A DNA stretch of 64,000 nucleotides from Anarhynchus alexandrinus. Its lineage: Eukaryota; Chordata; Aves; Charadriiformes; Charadriidae. The position numbers were made by a program, and so were the translations under genes. Positions 36,201 through 46,119 of the stretch are shown here, piece after piece. Under the pieces are notes generated by a model. That model worked only from the letters and a program-made list of their open reading frames with translations. It searched no databases and was not told where the DNA came from. Position 1 is the first letter of the stretch. Each line of letters starts with the position of its first letter. The stretch spans positions 7,926,601-7,990,600 of the forward strand of contig VUYV01000004.1 of assembly GCA_008711295.1 (NCBI GenBank), read 5' to 3'.

Positions 36201-38105
36201 GACAGCATCACCCCCTGGCCCTCCCAGCACTGTGCCTACAGCTGGCCCTGCTCCCGGTTAAGCCAAGGGCTGCCCTGCTGTTAAGCAGGGTGAGAAGAGG
36301 ACTGGGATGCAGGGAATGCTTTGGCTTGTCCAGTTTCCAGCCACCCTAGGTGAGTGGGCAGAGCCATCAGGTGCTGCTGGGACCTCTGCAGAGATCCCAC
36401 AGATCTGGCTGATCCCTGATCTCTGCTCCCCCTCCCACAGGTGCAGAGGACCCGGTCTAGGTGGACAGGAGGTGTCCCATGCACTGGTGGTGTGGGCTGG
36501 GAGAAGCCTCTGGAGGGGAAGGAGCAGAGACTAACCTGACTGAAGGTCCTCAGGAGACAGCACCTGTGGGGGCAGAAGGACAGTTTGACCTGCGTAATGA
36601 CATGTTGGGGCTTGGCATCTTGGGCAGGAGGACCCTCCTGAACAGGCCAGAAGCTGTCTCAGTGACGACCAAAGGGCTGGTGTGACAGGCAGCCATGTGT
36701 CACTGGCTGCAAGCAAGGGCGAGCCCCCGGCATGATGGGAAGAGAAGCAAAGGATCCCGGGCAGCCCAGACCAGGAGGTCCCTGTCACAAATGGGCTCCA
36801 GCCAAGGCCCCGCGAAAGCCGGTGCCACTGCACAACTGGGGTGCTCTCACCTCTCCCTGCTGCACCAGCCCAGCCAGTAGTGCGCCCACCTCCTGGGACA
36901 GCAGGGCTTCCTTCCCCACTGCCAGCTGGGTCACGATCTGCCGAGAGACACCCTGAGTCATCCAGTCTGTCCGGACCCCCGAGAGATATCAGTTGCAATG
37001 TGCTTTTAGAGGACCTCTGCAGCATCGCTGTGGTCCCTTTGCCGGTAAGGATGCACTGCACCAGGGCTGTGCGACCATGGCTTACACTTGTGGCTAATAG
37101 AGCTCTGAAGCTGCAGCCCAGGAGTTGCATTACAGACCTGTTCCAGTTTCTGGAAGGAGCTGGAGCTGCCGGTTGCCTCCATCTGGAAAGCCAGGATGCA
37201 GCGGAGCAGGGGCCGTGCCTCCGCCTCACCCAGCGCCTGCAGACCCTCGCTCAGTGTCCGCGACAGCAGGAGAGCCTCCTCCAGGTGCTTGTCTTTGCAT
37301 CTCTTGGCAGTACTCCTGAAACGGGATGGGGATGGTGGTGAGGATACCCTGTCTCAGTGGCAATGGGGGTGGGGGATACCCCAGCTCAGTGGAGATTAGG
37401 GTTGGGGTGCCCCAGTTCGATGTGGATTGGAGTGTGGGGGGGTGCCTTGCCTTGGTGGGGATTAGGGTTGGGGTACCCTAGCTTGATTTGGATTGGGGTA
37501 GGGGTGCCCCAGCTTGATAGGGGTTAGGGTTGGAGTGCTCCAGTTTGATAGGGGTTAGGGTTGGAGTGCTCCAGCTTGCAATGCTCCTCTCTCCCACCTG
37601 GGGGTGTGGGGGGGATACACGGACACAACTCCTCAAAGCTCAAAGTCCGCAACCCAGCGTGTTCTGGAAAACCCAGGCCTTGGGGGGCTCCTTGGGGGAG
37701 GTGGGAGGGCCCAAAACCCTCGCTGTCCCGCTGCTGCAGAGCGGGCTGGAAGGGGGGTGGGGGGTGTGGGGGGTGTGTGGCTCTGTCCCCATGTCGCGGA
37801 CCGAGCCTCGCATCCCTCTGTACCCCCCAACCGGCGCCCGGGGGGATGCTCGGGGGACGCGCGGCGGGTACCCGCGCTCGGGGGATGCCGAGATCCGCGC
37901 CCGGGGGATGCTCGGATGCTCCACTCCGGAAGATTCCCGGCGGGCTCCCGCGCCCGGGGGGAGGATGCCGGTGTCCCCTCGCCCAGCACCCATCCTCTTA
38001 CCCCGCGAATTGCCGCAGGCAGCGCAGGCAGGAGAGCACCGGCTGAGCTATATCCAGCGCCCCGTAGAAGGCGGCGCAGGCCCGCGCCTCCCGCTCGGCT
38101 CCCAT
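24254..38105 (-). CDS. THADA-family protein (thyroid adenoma-associated homologue), complete
   Basis: Large alpha-helical HEAT/armadillo-type protein; family members (yeast Trm732, human THADA) partner Trm7/FTSJ1 in 2'-O-methylation of tRNA position 32. I traced 31 exons by hand: 38105-38002, 37315-37138, 36937-36851, 36563-36536, 36187-36039, 35836-35714, 35475-35355, 35084-34933, 34463-34379, 34074-33938, 33493-33296, 32960-32264, 32178-32026, 31935-31826, 31678-31518, 31264-31098, 30839-30654, 30064-29937, 29311-29168, 28847-28743, 28544-28344, 28052-27902, 27766-27532, 27388-27149, 27042-26817, 26679-26473, 26268-26030, 25817-25635, 25229-24963, 24866-24661, 24525-24254. Phases agree and give 1,879 codons (human about 1,950). 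Hallmarks: FLPLNLNCDSSSFRQ (exon 12), YQRKKTALLLL and ETCTDTWSP (exon 13), CLQDSTNE/IRDLASELLVRYFP (14-15), DUF2428 core RRAAGFP and SPCWAMRNAAIQLFS (21-22), AAKALVPVV and NAIHGRLLQ (24). Whether this is the only THADA of the genome or a paralogue cannot be told here. Confidence 0.9.
37340..37585. repeat. Minisatellite in THADA-like intron 1 (left copy)
   Basis: About six imperfect units of roughly 35 bases, each containing TTAGGGTTGG or a variant followed by GGTGCCCCAG and TTGATGTGG-like sequence. It is a local tandem repeat; the TTAGGG words are part of the longer unit. The same array recurs at 44418-44663 as part of the large duplication. Confidence 0.8.
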
Positions 38106-38229
38106 GGCCGGTGCTTACCGCCACCATAGAGCTGGGCTCAGCTCCTGTCGGCTCAGCGGCCCCCCCTAGCGCTGTCCCCCCCGGCCAGCCGGGCAGGCTC
38201 CGGGGATGGTGGAAGCTACTGGGAGCGCT

Positions 38230-38323
38230 GGTCGTGCTGAAGGCTGCGGGGGAAGGCGACCCTTCCCGCCCGGCGACTGCCGGGCGGGGAGGGTCGCCTT
38301 CCCCCGCAGCCTTCAGCGCGACC
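38230..38323. repeat. Near-perfect inverted repeat upstream of the THADA-like start (left copy)
   Basis: Arms 38230-38274 and 38279-38323 are reverse complements over about 45 bases with two mismatches, separated by the 4-base spacer GACT. The core of each arm contains GGGGGAAGGCGACCC or its complement. It lies about 125-220 bp upstream of the minus-strand start codon and 25 bases before the contig end. The same structure recurs at 45308-45401. Confidence 0.9.
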
Positions 38324-38348
38324 CTGGATCCACCGCAGGCTAAAAATC

Positions 38349-38534
38349 NNNNNNNNNNNNNNNNNNNNNNNNNNNNNNNNNNNNNNNNNNNNNNNNNNNN
38401 NNNNNNNNNNNNNNNNNNNNNNNNNNNNNNNNNNNNNNNNNNNNNNNNNNNNNNNNNNNNNNNNNNNNNNNNNNNNNNNNNNNNNNNNNNNNNNNNNNNN
38501 NNNNNNNNNNNNNNNNNNNNNNNNNNNNNNNNNN
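38349..38534. other. Assembly gap (186 N) between the two copies of the direct repeat
   Basis: The left copy of the 6.9-kb repeat ends at the last base before the gap and the right copy starts at the first base after it. This is the pattern left when two overlapping contigs are placed side by side and not merged. Confidence 0.98.
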
Positions 38535-38595
38535 GCCGATGTGGTCTCGGGGGCTGCCGTGCCACCCTGGGGAGGGGAAGGCCGGGAACTCATAC

Positions 38596-41500
38596 TTCTG
38601 CAGGATGGTCTTCATCAGCAGAGCTCCAGCTTCAGCCTCCTGCACTCGTGGGCTGCGCAGGGCATCCTGAGCCAGCTGGAAGAGGGACAGGGCAACGGGC
38701 TCGGGGAACGTGGGGGGGAAGTAGCGGACGAGCAGCTCCGAGGCCAAGTCTCTGATCTGCCAAGACAGGAGAGGTGGGGGGAAACTGGGACACAAGACGG
38801 AGGGGGAAGCTGCTGGGGCAGGGCAGGAGGGGAGGCCCACCATCCTTCCCCTCTGAGCCCACTTTCGGCTGAGGCAGGCGGCTTTACAACCACTGAGGCT
38901 CACCTCGTTAGTGCTGTCCTGCAAGCAGCTCAGCAGCGCCAACAAATTGTGCTGGGAGAAGAAGTCCCAGCAGCCGCTCTGTCTGGTGTAGCTCAGCAGT
39001 GTGGCCATGGTTCCTGCGGTGGGGACATGGGGCGGTGGGACAGGGATGGGGGGGCACCCCTGCCGCCAAGGGGTGATGCTCTGGGTGGGCTGCCCGTACT
39101 CACGTGGGGGTTGGCCCTTCTTCCTCTCGGGGCTCCAGGTGTCCGTGCAGGTCTCCAAAACTGCAGCCAGGAGGAGCAGAGCCGTCTTCTTCCTCTGGTA
39201 GTTGGAGCCCGGGCAGAGCGAGGCGATGCTCAGCTGCAGCAGCCACTCCACAAAGCCTGCGGGCAGAGCGCAATGCCAGGCTGGGCACCCACATGCGAAT
39301 CCCCTGGGGCTGTGGTGGAGGTGCTGGGGCGGCCGCCTCACCTACTGCCTGGGCAAGCTGCGCCTCTCCCTCGCTCAGCTCGGCACCTTGGGCCACCTTC
39401 CCTCGCAGCTGGGCCAGCGAGCTGTCCCGCAGCCGGACCAGCGCCTTCCTCACTGCTGCCTGCAGCAGCTGCCTGAACGAGGAGGAGTCGCAGTTGAGGT
39501 TGAGGGGCAGGAACTCCCGCAGCAGCCGCACCTCGCTGCCTGAGAGGGGCTGGTTGGTGCTGGGGCTGCAGCAGAGGAGACCCAGCGCTGCCAGCCGAAC
39601 GCCCTCCTCGCGGGCGCGCAGGCAGCAGGAGAGCCGGTCCAGCGCCTCGCCCCGCAGCGGCAGGGCCCCCGCCACGCTCTTCTGCGCCTTCAGCAGCGAG
39701 ACCCAAGCCCGGAGCGATGCTGTGTCCCGGCCGCTGAACTGGGCGGCCAGCAGTGCCTGGGCAGCCGGGAGCTGTCGCAGGGTCCAGGTGAGGAGGTGGT
39801 TGGAGGCATTGCTCTGCAGGATGGGCAGGGGGGAGCGGAGCGCCTGGGAGAGCAGGGGCAGCCAGCGCAGCGCCCACCGCTCTGCCAGAGCTGCCTCCGT
39901 GCCCCGCTGCCCATCCTGCCGCTCGGCACACTGCTGCCGCACCAGGGCCTTGTAGACCTCGGTGGCTGCAGGACACAGGTGGTTGGTGGAGAGGCAGCTC
40001 AGGAGGTGCTGCGGCAGGTCCGGGTAGGCGTCCAGCACCTGGGAGAAAGGCAGATGTCCCTCATCCCCCTGCCAAACTGAAGCAGGGGGACAGATCTGGG
40101 TACAGAGCACATTGCGGTCACTCATGGCACTGGGCACTGGGTACCTCAAGCTGCTTGTGGCCAGATTTTGGTGGGCATCAATTGGCAAAGCTCACTACCC
40201 CCCCAGGGATACTGTCCCTTAAGTGATGCTAAAATGGCCCCCTGGCTGGGAAGGCTGCCTGCCCGCACGGCTGAGCTGGGCAGGAGAAGGTGACAGGCAG
40301 TGGACAGAGGTGGTGTCACCCCAGCAGCAGTGCCAGCTGGGACCCAGCCTCCCCGTCCCCCCACCTTCCCTACCTGCTGGCTGCCCACGTAGGGAACGAT
40401 GGCACATAGGGGCACGTATCTGGCTTTGATTTGCCACGGCATCGAGACCACCTTCTGCAGCATCTGTTGGTAGAGGGGTCTCTCCTGGTCCTGGAAGTGC
40501 TGGCACTCGAGGTGGTAGATCTCCAGGAGCAGTCGGAAGGAGCTGTGGACGAACTCGGACACCCCTTCCACCTGCAGGGAGAAGGACAGCAAGCAGGAGC
40601 AGTTAGGGTGGGTTCCCCCTTCTGTCTTGCTGTGGCAGGAAAGACCCTTTGCTTTCCCACGGCCGGGGGCTTTCAGTACTGTCTGGTAACCACAGGGTTA
40701 GGAGCTGGGGACACTGGGATGGCGGGTGGTGAGGCAGCAGATGTGGACAGGCTGGGACTGTGCCGGTGGGTGCTGCGTGGGGAGGGCAAAGCACTGGGAC
40801 ATGGTCCTGCAGAGGCTGTGTGTGACAAGTGCCCCGGTCTCAGCAGCGCGGGTGCCCCTGCCCTGCCCGAGGGGAGCTGCAGGCAGCCGCAGGCAAGGGC
40901 ACGTATCTGATGGAGCTGAAACAGGCAGGGGTGTGCTACGGGCAGGGGAACAGCTGGGTGAAGGAAGGGCTGTTTCTGGCAGCCATAGCATGGGTCTTCG
41001 GCATCCCATCCTTACCGGGGTCTCGGCGTTGTCCCACACCAGCTGGGTGAGCTGCCGGAGCAGCTTGGCATCCTGGGCCAGGATGCGTGTCCCCGTCAGG
41101 CGCCAGACGGCAGGCAGGCTCTCCCGCAGGCGCTGCAGCCACAGGGCACAGGCTGCAAAAGCAGAGAGCACCGCTGCAGCCCTCACCCCGAGACTCGCCT
41201 GCAGCAGAGCCGTCACGGGCTGCCGGGCTTAAGGACCCCGCACGCAAGGGGAGCGGTTTCCCCGTCAGGTACACAAGAGCCTGAGAGGGATAGTGTCCAT
41301 CAGGCTGGAGCAGAAATTAACAGCAGTTTCCAAATTAGCTACCAAGATCCAGAAAAGCATCTTCCCTGGGAGAAGATGAAGCGCCGGGGCTCTGTGCATC
41401 ATGAGCACAGCAAACCTTTCAAACCTCCCTACCATGGCAGGGTCATTGTCTCCTACCTTGGAAGCAGTAGTAGTGGCAGTCCTTCTGCTCCTTGGTCAGG

Positions 41501-44500
41501 GCACACACAGCAGGAAAGACCACGTCCAGCAGCAGGCAGGCCTGCGGGAGCACAGGGGCTCAGGGAGCGGGCAGGCGCAGGCTTTCCAGGGCGAGAAAAC
41601 CCCGCCACCAGGCAGGCGAGGAGAGCACTGCCTGGCTTTTCTGGTCTTAGAGCAGATGATTGCTAGCTTTTGCTCCCTCTCTGGAAGTCCTCAGCTCTTA
41701 AGGACTTGGGAGATGCTGGAGATGGGCAGAGCTGGCGGCTGCACTCTGCCTGGGTGGTGAATGCTGCTGCCACTACTTTTGGCACCTCCTGGCTTCTCAG
41801 CTCCCCAGGAGAGGGAAATCCCCACTCAGATGTCTTTGGAAAAGCAGGCTCCTGGCTAATGCATCGTGCTCAGTGGGATGCATATGGAGCTGCTGGTGTG
41901 GAGCAGTGCAGCCTGGCGACATCCCTGGGGATCCACAGCCCCATCGGCAGCCGCCAGCCCTGCACAAGGGGCTCTCCAAACCCCTGGCCGTCGGGTTTGA
42001 GCTCTCCTACCCGGTGGGCGAAGCTCTCCAGCTGGCAGCTGAGGATGTCTGTCTTGCAGCATGTCAGCAAACCTCTGGTGAGCACCAGCTTCTCCAGCCC
42101 ATCTGGCTCCAGGAACGGGGGGACCTCCACTGCCAGCTCCCCAAACTTCAGCTCCCCTTCACCTGGTGGGAAATGGCTGCGTTAGATGGCAGCAACACAG
42201 CAAACCCAAATGCTGCTCTGACAGTGAACTGCTGTGGCTCATCCCAGAGTGACTGTGGGAGATGGCTGGTGGCAGCCAGGGGCTCCCAGACCCCAAGAGC
42301 AGGACATGGTGGCAGAGTCCAGCTTGCACTGCTGCTGAGTGGCACCAGTCTCTCTCCCCTCATACCCAAACACGCCTGTCCCCGCTGTCCCCTTCACCAG
42401 ACGCTCACCCAGGGTTGGGACGGAGCACGCACCTCGGTCGGGGAGCTGGAAGAGGGCCAGTGCGGCGCTGGCCCCGCGCTCGGGCTGTGGGGCTGTGTTC
42501 ACCAGCATGCTCAGGGCTGTGCCCACCAGCAGCCGCGTGTCCTTGTTTGGGGCCTGGACTCGCAAGGGAGGCAAAGGCACAGTTCAAAACACCATTTGAG
42601 AATCAGACCCCATTTAACTCTCCCTCCATGCCCACGCAGGCGATTACGCAGGGTTCCATGGGTACCGTAGGCACTGGGGCTGCCTCTGCAGGCTCCCCTC
42701 TGGGAGGGGAATGGGGAAAGCACCCGGGAAGGATGGCATTGCTCTGGTCCTTGGGACAGGCAGCCCCTTCCTTCCCCAGGGCTGTACGCACCTTTCCCCA
42801 CGCTGCCTCCAGCAGCAGCCCCAACAGGCTCTGCAGGGCTTCGCTCTTCCCCTCCGTGCTCCACACCAGGGGGGCCACGTCCTTCGGCAGTGCCTGGAAG
42901 AGCTGGAGGCAGGCCTGGAGGAGAGGAGAGGAGAGACGGGGACCACAGGGATGGCTGTCAGCATCCCTCACCTCTGAAAAACAACCATTCCCCAGGGATG
43001 GGATGGCCATTCAAAGTGGCTCTGTGTGTTACATCCATCCTAGACATCGCTGCCAGTGCCCAGACAGTCCTTCCAGGGACTGGTCCTTTCCCCCTCCTCC
43101 AAAATTCGGCTCTTACCTTGACAGCCAGGTAGCCCCACATGCTGCCGGGTGTGGGCTGGCTCTGCAGCACCCAGCGCAAGGTGGTGGCCAGGCCCTGCAG
43201 CAGTGGGACCAGGTTCTGCCGCCAGTGTTGCCGGCCCAGGCTGCTCTCCTCCATGAACATGCACACTGAGGGAAAGGGGACAGCATCACCCCCTGGCCCT
43301 CCCAGCACTGTGCCTACAGCTGGCCCTGCTCCCGGTTAAGCCAAGGGCTGCCCTGCTGTTAAGCAGGGTGAGAAGAGGACTGGGATGCAGGGAATGCTTT
43401 GGCTTGTCCAGTTTCCAGCCACCCTAGGTGAGTGGGCAGAGCCATCAGGTGCTGCTGGGACCTCTGCAGAGATCCCACAGATCTGGCTGATCCCTGATCT
43501 CTGCTCCCCCTCCCACAGGTGCAGAGGACCCGGTCTAGGTGGACAGGAGGTGTCCCATGCACTGGTGGTGTGGGCTGGGAGAAGCCTCTGGAGGGGAAGG
43601 AGCAGAGACTAACCTGACTGAAGGTCCTCAGGAGACAGCACCTGTGGGGGCAGAAGGACAGTTTGACCTGCGTAATGACATGTTGGGGCTTGGCATCTTG
43701 GGCAGGAGGACCCTCCTGAACAGGCCAGAAGCTGTCTCAGTGACGACCAAAGGGCTGGTGTGACAGGCAGCCATGTGTCACTGGCTGCAAGCAAGGGCGA
43801 GCCCCCGGCATGATGGGAAGAGAAGCAAAGGATCCCGGGCAGCCCAGACCAGGAGGTCCCTGTCACAAATGGGCTCCAGCCAAGGCCCCGCGAAAGCCGG
43901 TGCCACTGCACAACTGGGGTGCTCTCACCTCTCCCTGCTGCACCAGCCCAGCCAGTAGTGCGCCCACCTCCTGGGACAGCAGGGCTTCCTTCCCCACTGC
44001 CAGCTGGGTCACGATCTGCCGAGAGACACCCTGAGTCATCCAGTCTGTCCGGACCCCCGAGAGATATCAGTTGCAATGTGCTTTTAGAGGACCTCTGCAG
44101 CATCGCTGTGGTCCCTTTGCCGGTAAGGATGCACTGCACCAGGGCTGTGCGACCATGGCTTACACTTGTGGCTAATAGAGCTCTGAAGCTGCAGCCCAGG
44201 AGTTGCATTACAGACCTGTTCCAGTTTCTGGAAGGAGCTGGAGCTGCCGGTTGCCTCCATCTGGAAAGCCAGGATGCAGCGGAGCAGGGGCCGTGCCTCC
44301 GCCTCACCCAGCGCCTGCAGACCCTCGCTCAGTGTCCGCGACAGCAGGAGAGCCTCCTCCAGGTGCTTGTCTTTGCATCTCTTGGCAGTACTCCTGAAAC
44401 GGGATGGGGATGGTGGTGAGGATACCCTGTCTCAGTGGCAATGGGGGTGGGGGATACCCCAGCTCAGTGGAGATTAGGGTTGGGGTGCCCCAGTTCGATG

Positions 44501-45183
44501 TGGATTGGAGTGTGGGGGGGTGCCTTGCCTTGGTGGGGATTAGGGTTGGGGTACCCTAGCTTGATTTGGATTGGGGTAGGGGTGCCCCAGCTTGATAGGG
44601 GTTAGGGTTGGAGTGCTCCAGTTTGATAGGGGTTAGGGTTGGAGTGCTCCAGCTTGCAATGCTCCTCTCTCCCACCTGGGGGTGTGGGGGGGATACACGG
44701 ACACAACTCCTCAAAGCTCAAAGTCCGCAACCCAGCGTGTTCTGGAAAACCCAGGCCTTGGGGGGCTCCTTGGGGGAGGTGGGAGAGGCCAAAACCCTCG
44801 CTGTCCCGCTGCTGCAGAGCGGGCTGGAAGGGGGGTGGGGGGTGTGGGGGGTGTGTGGCTCTGTCCCCATGTCGCGGACCGAGCCTCGCATCCCTCTGTA
44901 CCCCCCAACCGGCGCCCGGGGGGATGCTCGGGGGACGCGCGGCGGGTACCCGCGCTCGGGGGATGCCGAGATCCGCGCCCGGGGGATGCTCGGATGCTCC
45001 ACGCCGGAAGATTCCCGGCGGGCTCCCGCGCCCGGGGGGAGGATGCCGGTGTCCCCTCGCCCAGCACCCGTCCTCTTACCCCGCGAATTGCCGCAGGCAG
45101 CGCAGGCAGGAGAGCACCGGCTGAGCTATATCCAGCGCCCCGTAGAAGGCGGCGCAGGCCCGCGCCTCCCGCTCGGCTCCCAT
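38596..45183 (-). CDS. Second copy of THADA-like exons 1-15, probably an assembly duplicate
   Basis: Start codon at 45183; exon 1 is 45183-45080, and each exon 1-15 lies 7,078 bases to the right of its twin, ending with exon 15 at 38756-38596. No sequence for exons 16-31 follows, because the gap and then the promoter of the other copy come next. As it stands this would be a truncated N-terminal gene of about 830 codons. All reading frames are intact. One visible coding difference is in exon 13: the left copy has SLHPGSNYQ and the right copy SLCPGSNYQ, caused by two adjacent base changes. The most economical reading is that one gene exists and this is its other haplotype. A real recent tandem duplication is the alternative. 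Confidence 0.55.
44418..44663. repeat. Minisatellite in THADA-like intron 1 (right copy)
   Basis: Twin of the array at 37340-37585, with the same unit order and no length difference that I can see. Confidence 0.8.
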
Positions 45184-45430
45184 GGCCGGTGCTTACCGCC
45201 ACCATAGAGCTGGGCTCAGCTCCTGTCGGCTCAGCGGCCCCCCCTAGCGCTGTCCCCCCCGGCCAGCCGGGCAGGCTCCGGGGATGGTGGAAGCTACTGG
45301 GAGCGCTGGTCGTGCTGAAGGCTGCGGGGGAAGGCGACCCTTCCCGCCCGGCGACTGCCGGGCGGGGAGGGTCGCCTTCCCCCGCAGCCTTCAGCGCGAC
45401 CCTGGATCCACCGCAGGCTAAAAATCAGGG
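45184..45430 (-). promoter_or_regulatory. THADA-like proximal promoter (right copy)
   Basis: GC- and CpG-rich sequence directly upstream of the minus-strand start codon, with no TATA motif seen. It contains the inverted repeat at 45308-45401. Composition turns AT-rich just beyond 45430, so the CpG-rich promoter is compact. The start codon has purine G at -3 and G at +4. Confidence 0.5.
45308..45401. repeat. Near-perfect inverted repeat (right copy)
   Basis: Same structure as at 38230-38323: arms of about 45 bases with two mismatches around the spacer GACT. Here it is followed by unique sequence and not by a gap. Confidence 0.9.
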
Positions 45431-45671
45431 CTTAAAAAAGCAACATCATCTCAAGCTGTTTCCATAGTCGGTGGAAAGCGAGAGCCCTCAGAAGGGCTGA
45501 AAAACGGGGGGGAGGTGATGGTTGCTGCCGGACAGCGTGAGGCGGTGGCTGTAAGGTCTCCGGAATACCAAATGAAATGCTTCAGGGTGAAATAGTTGTC
45601 TCACTCCATCGTGCTTCATTGCATCAGAGGAGGGCTGGTTACCCACAGTCCTCCGGCTATGCCATGGGGAC

Positions 45672-45875
45672 CATCCCTGTTAGTCAGCATCCCTGTTAGC
45701 CAGCGTCCCTGTTAGCCGGCATCCCTGTTAGCCGGCATCCCTGTTAGCCAGCATCCCTGATAGCATCCCTGTTAGCCGGCATCCCTGTTAGCCGGCATCT
45801 CTGTTAGCCAGCATCCCTGATAGCATCCCTGTTAGCCGGCATCCCTGATAGCCGGCACCCCTGATAGCCAGTGTC
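45672..45875. repeat. 16-bp minisatellite with higher-order structure
   Basis: Tandem units of CATCCCTGTTAGCCGG and close variants (CCAG ending, GATAG variant). Two 12-base truncated units (CATCCCTGATAG) recur at the same place in two successive 60-base blocks made of three full units plus one short unit, which indicates that expansion happened by whole 60-base blocks as well as by single units. Confidence 0.9.
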
Positions 45876-46034
45876 CCTATTATTATTAGGATCACTAACC
45901 GCCAGTGGAGGGACTCCACCTCTTCCTGTGGGATGGAATGGCCTTTGGAGAGAGAAACATTTATTACAACCCTTGATGTTAATTATCATGAAATCCAACT
46001 GTTTTATTTGGGTTCTTTTTCTCACTTGGTACAG

Positions 46035-46118
46035 GGTTGAACTATTCTAACAGGCATGATTTGGGTGTTGGACTAAGGTCCCCTCCAACCCAAACCATTC
46101 TATGATTCTATGATTTCT
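46035..46118 (+). mobile_element. CR1 LINE 3' end
   Basis: The sequence GGTCCCCTCCAACCCAAACC followed by the 8-base tandem ATTCTATG is the typical 3' terminus of avian CR1 elements, in plus orientation. Only the 3' tail is recognisable; how far it extends to the left is unclear. Confidence 0.85.
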
Positions 46119-46119
46119 G

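Larger units (their letters stand above)
31457..38348. repeat. 6.9-kb direct repeat, left copy
   Basis: This block is repeated at 38535-45426 with a constant offset of 7,078 bases at both ends, so there is no net indel. By eye I found only about eleven single-base differences (for example near 31552, 32133-32134, 32375, 33178, 34426, 34473, 37708, 37924 and 37991). It runs from intron 15 of the THADA-like gene to about 240 bp upstream of its start codon and stops exactly at the N gap. Confidence 0.97.
38535..45426. repeat. 6.9-kb direct repeat, right copy
   Basis: Near-identical to 31457-38348. It is continuous on its right side with unique sequence from 45427 on, and on its left side touches only the N gap. 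It includes the THADA-like promoter region, intron minisatellite and inverted repeat again. Confidence 0.97.

Noticed and set aside
37340..37585. TTAGGG words suggesting an interstitial telomeric repeat
   Set aside because: The hexamer occurs once per roughly 35-base unit of a local minisatellite, not as uninterrupted TTAGGG arrays.
24254..38105. MROH (maestro HEAT-like repeat) family as identity of the large minus-strand gene
   Set aside because: First impression from the leucine-rich helical repeats; the conserved blocks in exons 11-15, 21-22 and 24 match THADA specifically.
38231..38322. Inverted repeat as a hairpin RNA gene or microRNA
   Set aside because: Arms are almost perfectly paired and extremely GC-rich with a 4-base loop, unlike microRNA precursors; promoter position and contig end make other explanations more likely.
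31457..45426. Genuine recent segmental duplication producing a truncated second THADA-like gene
   Set aside because: Possible, but the repeat borders coincide exactly with an N gap and the divergence is at allelic level, so unmerged contigs are the simpler explanation.
45672..45875. Regularly spaced repeats resembling a CRISPR array
   Set aside because: Units are contiguous with no unique spacers, and the genome is vertebrate; it is a minisatellite.
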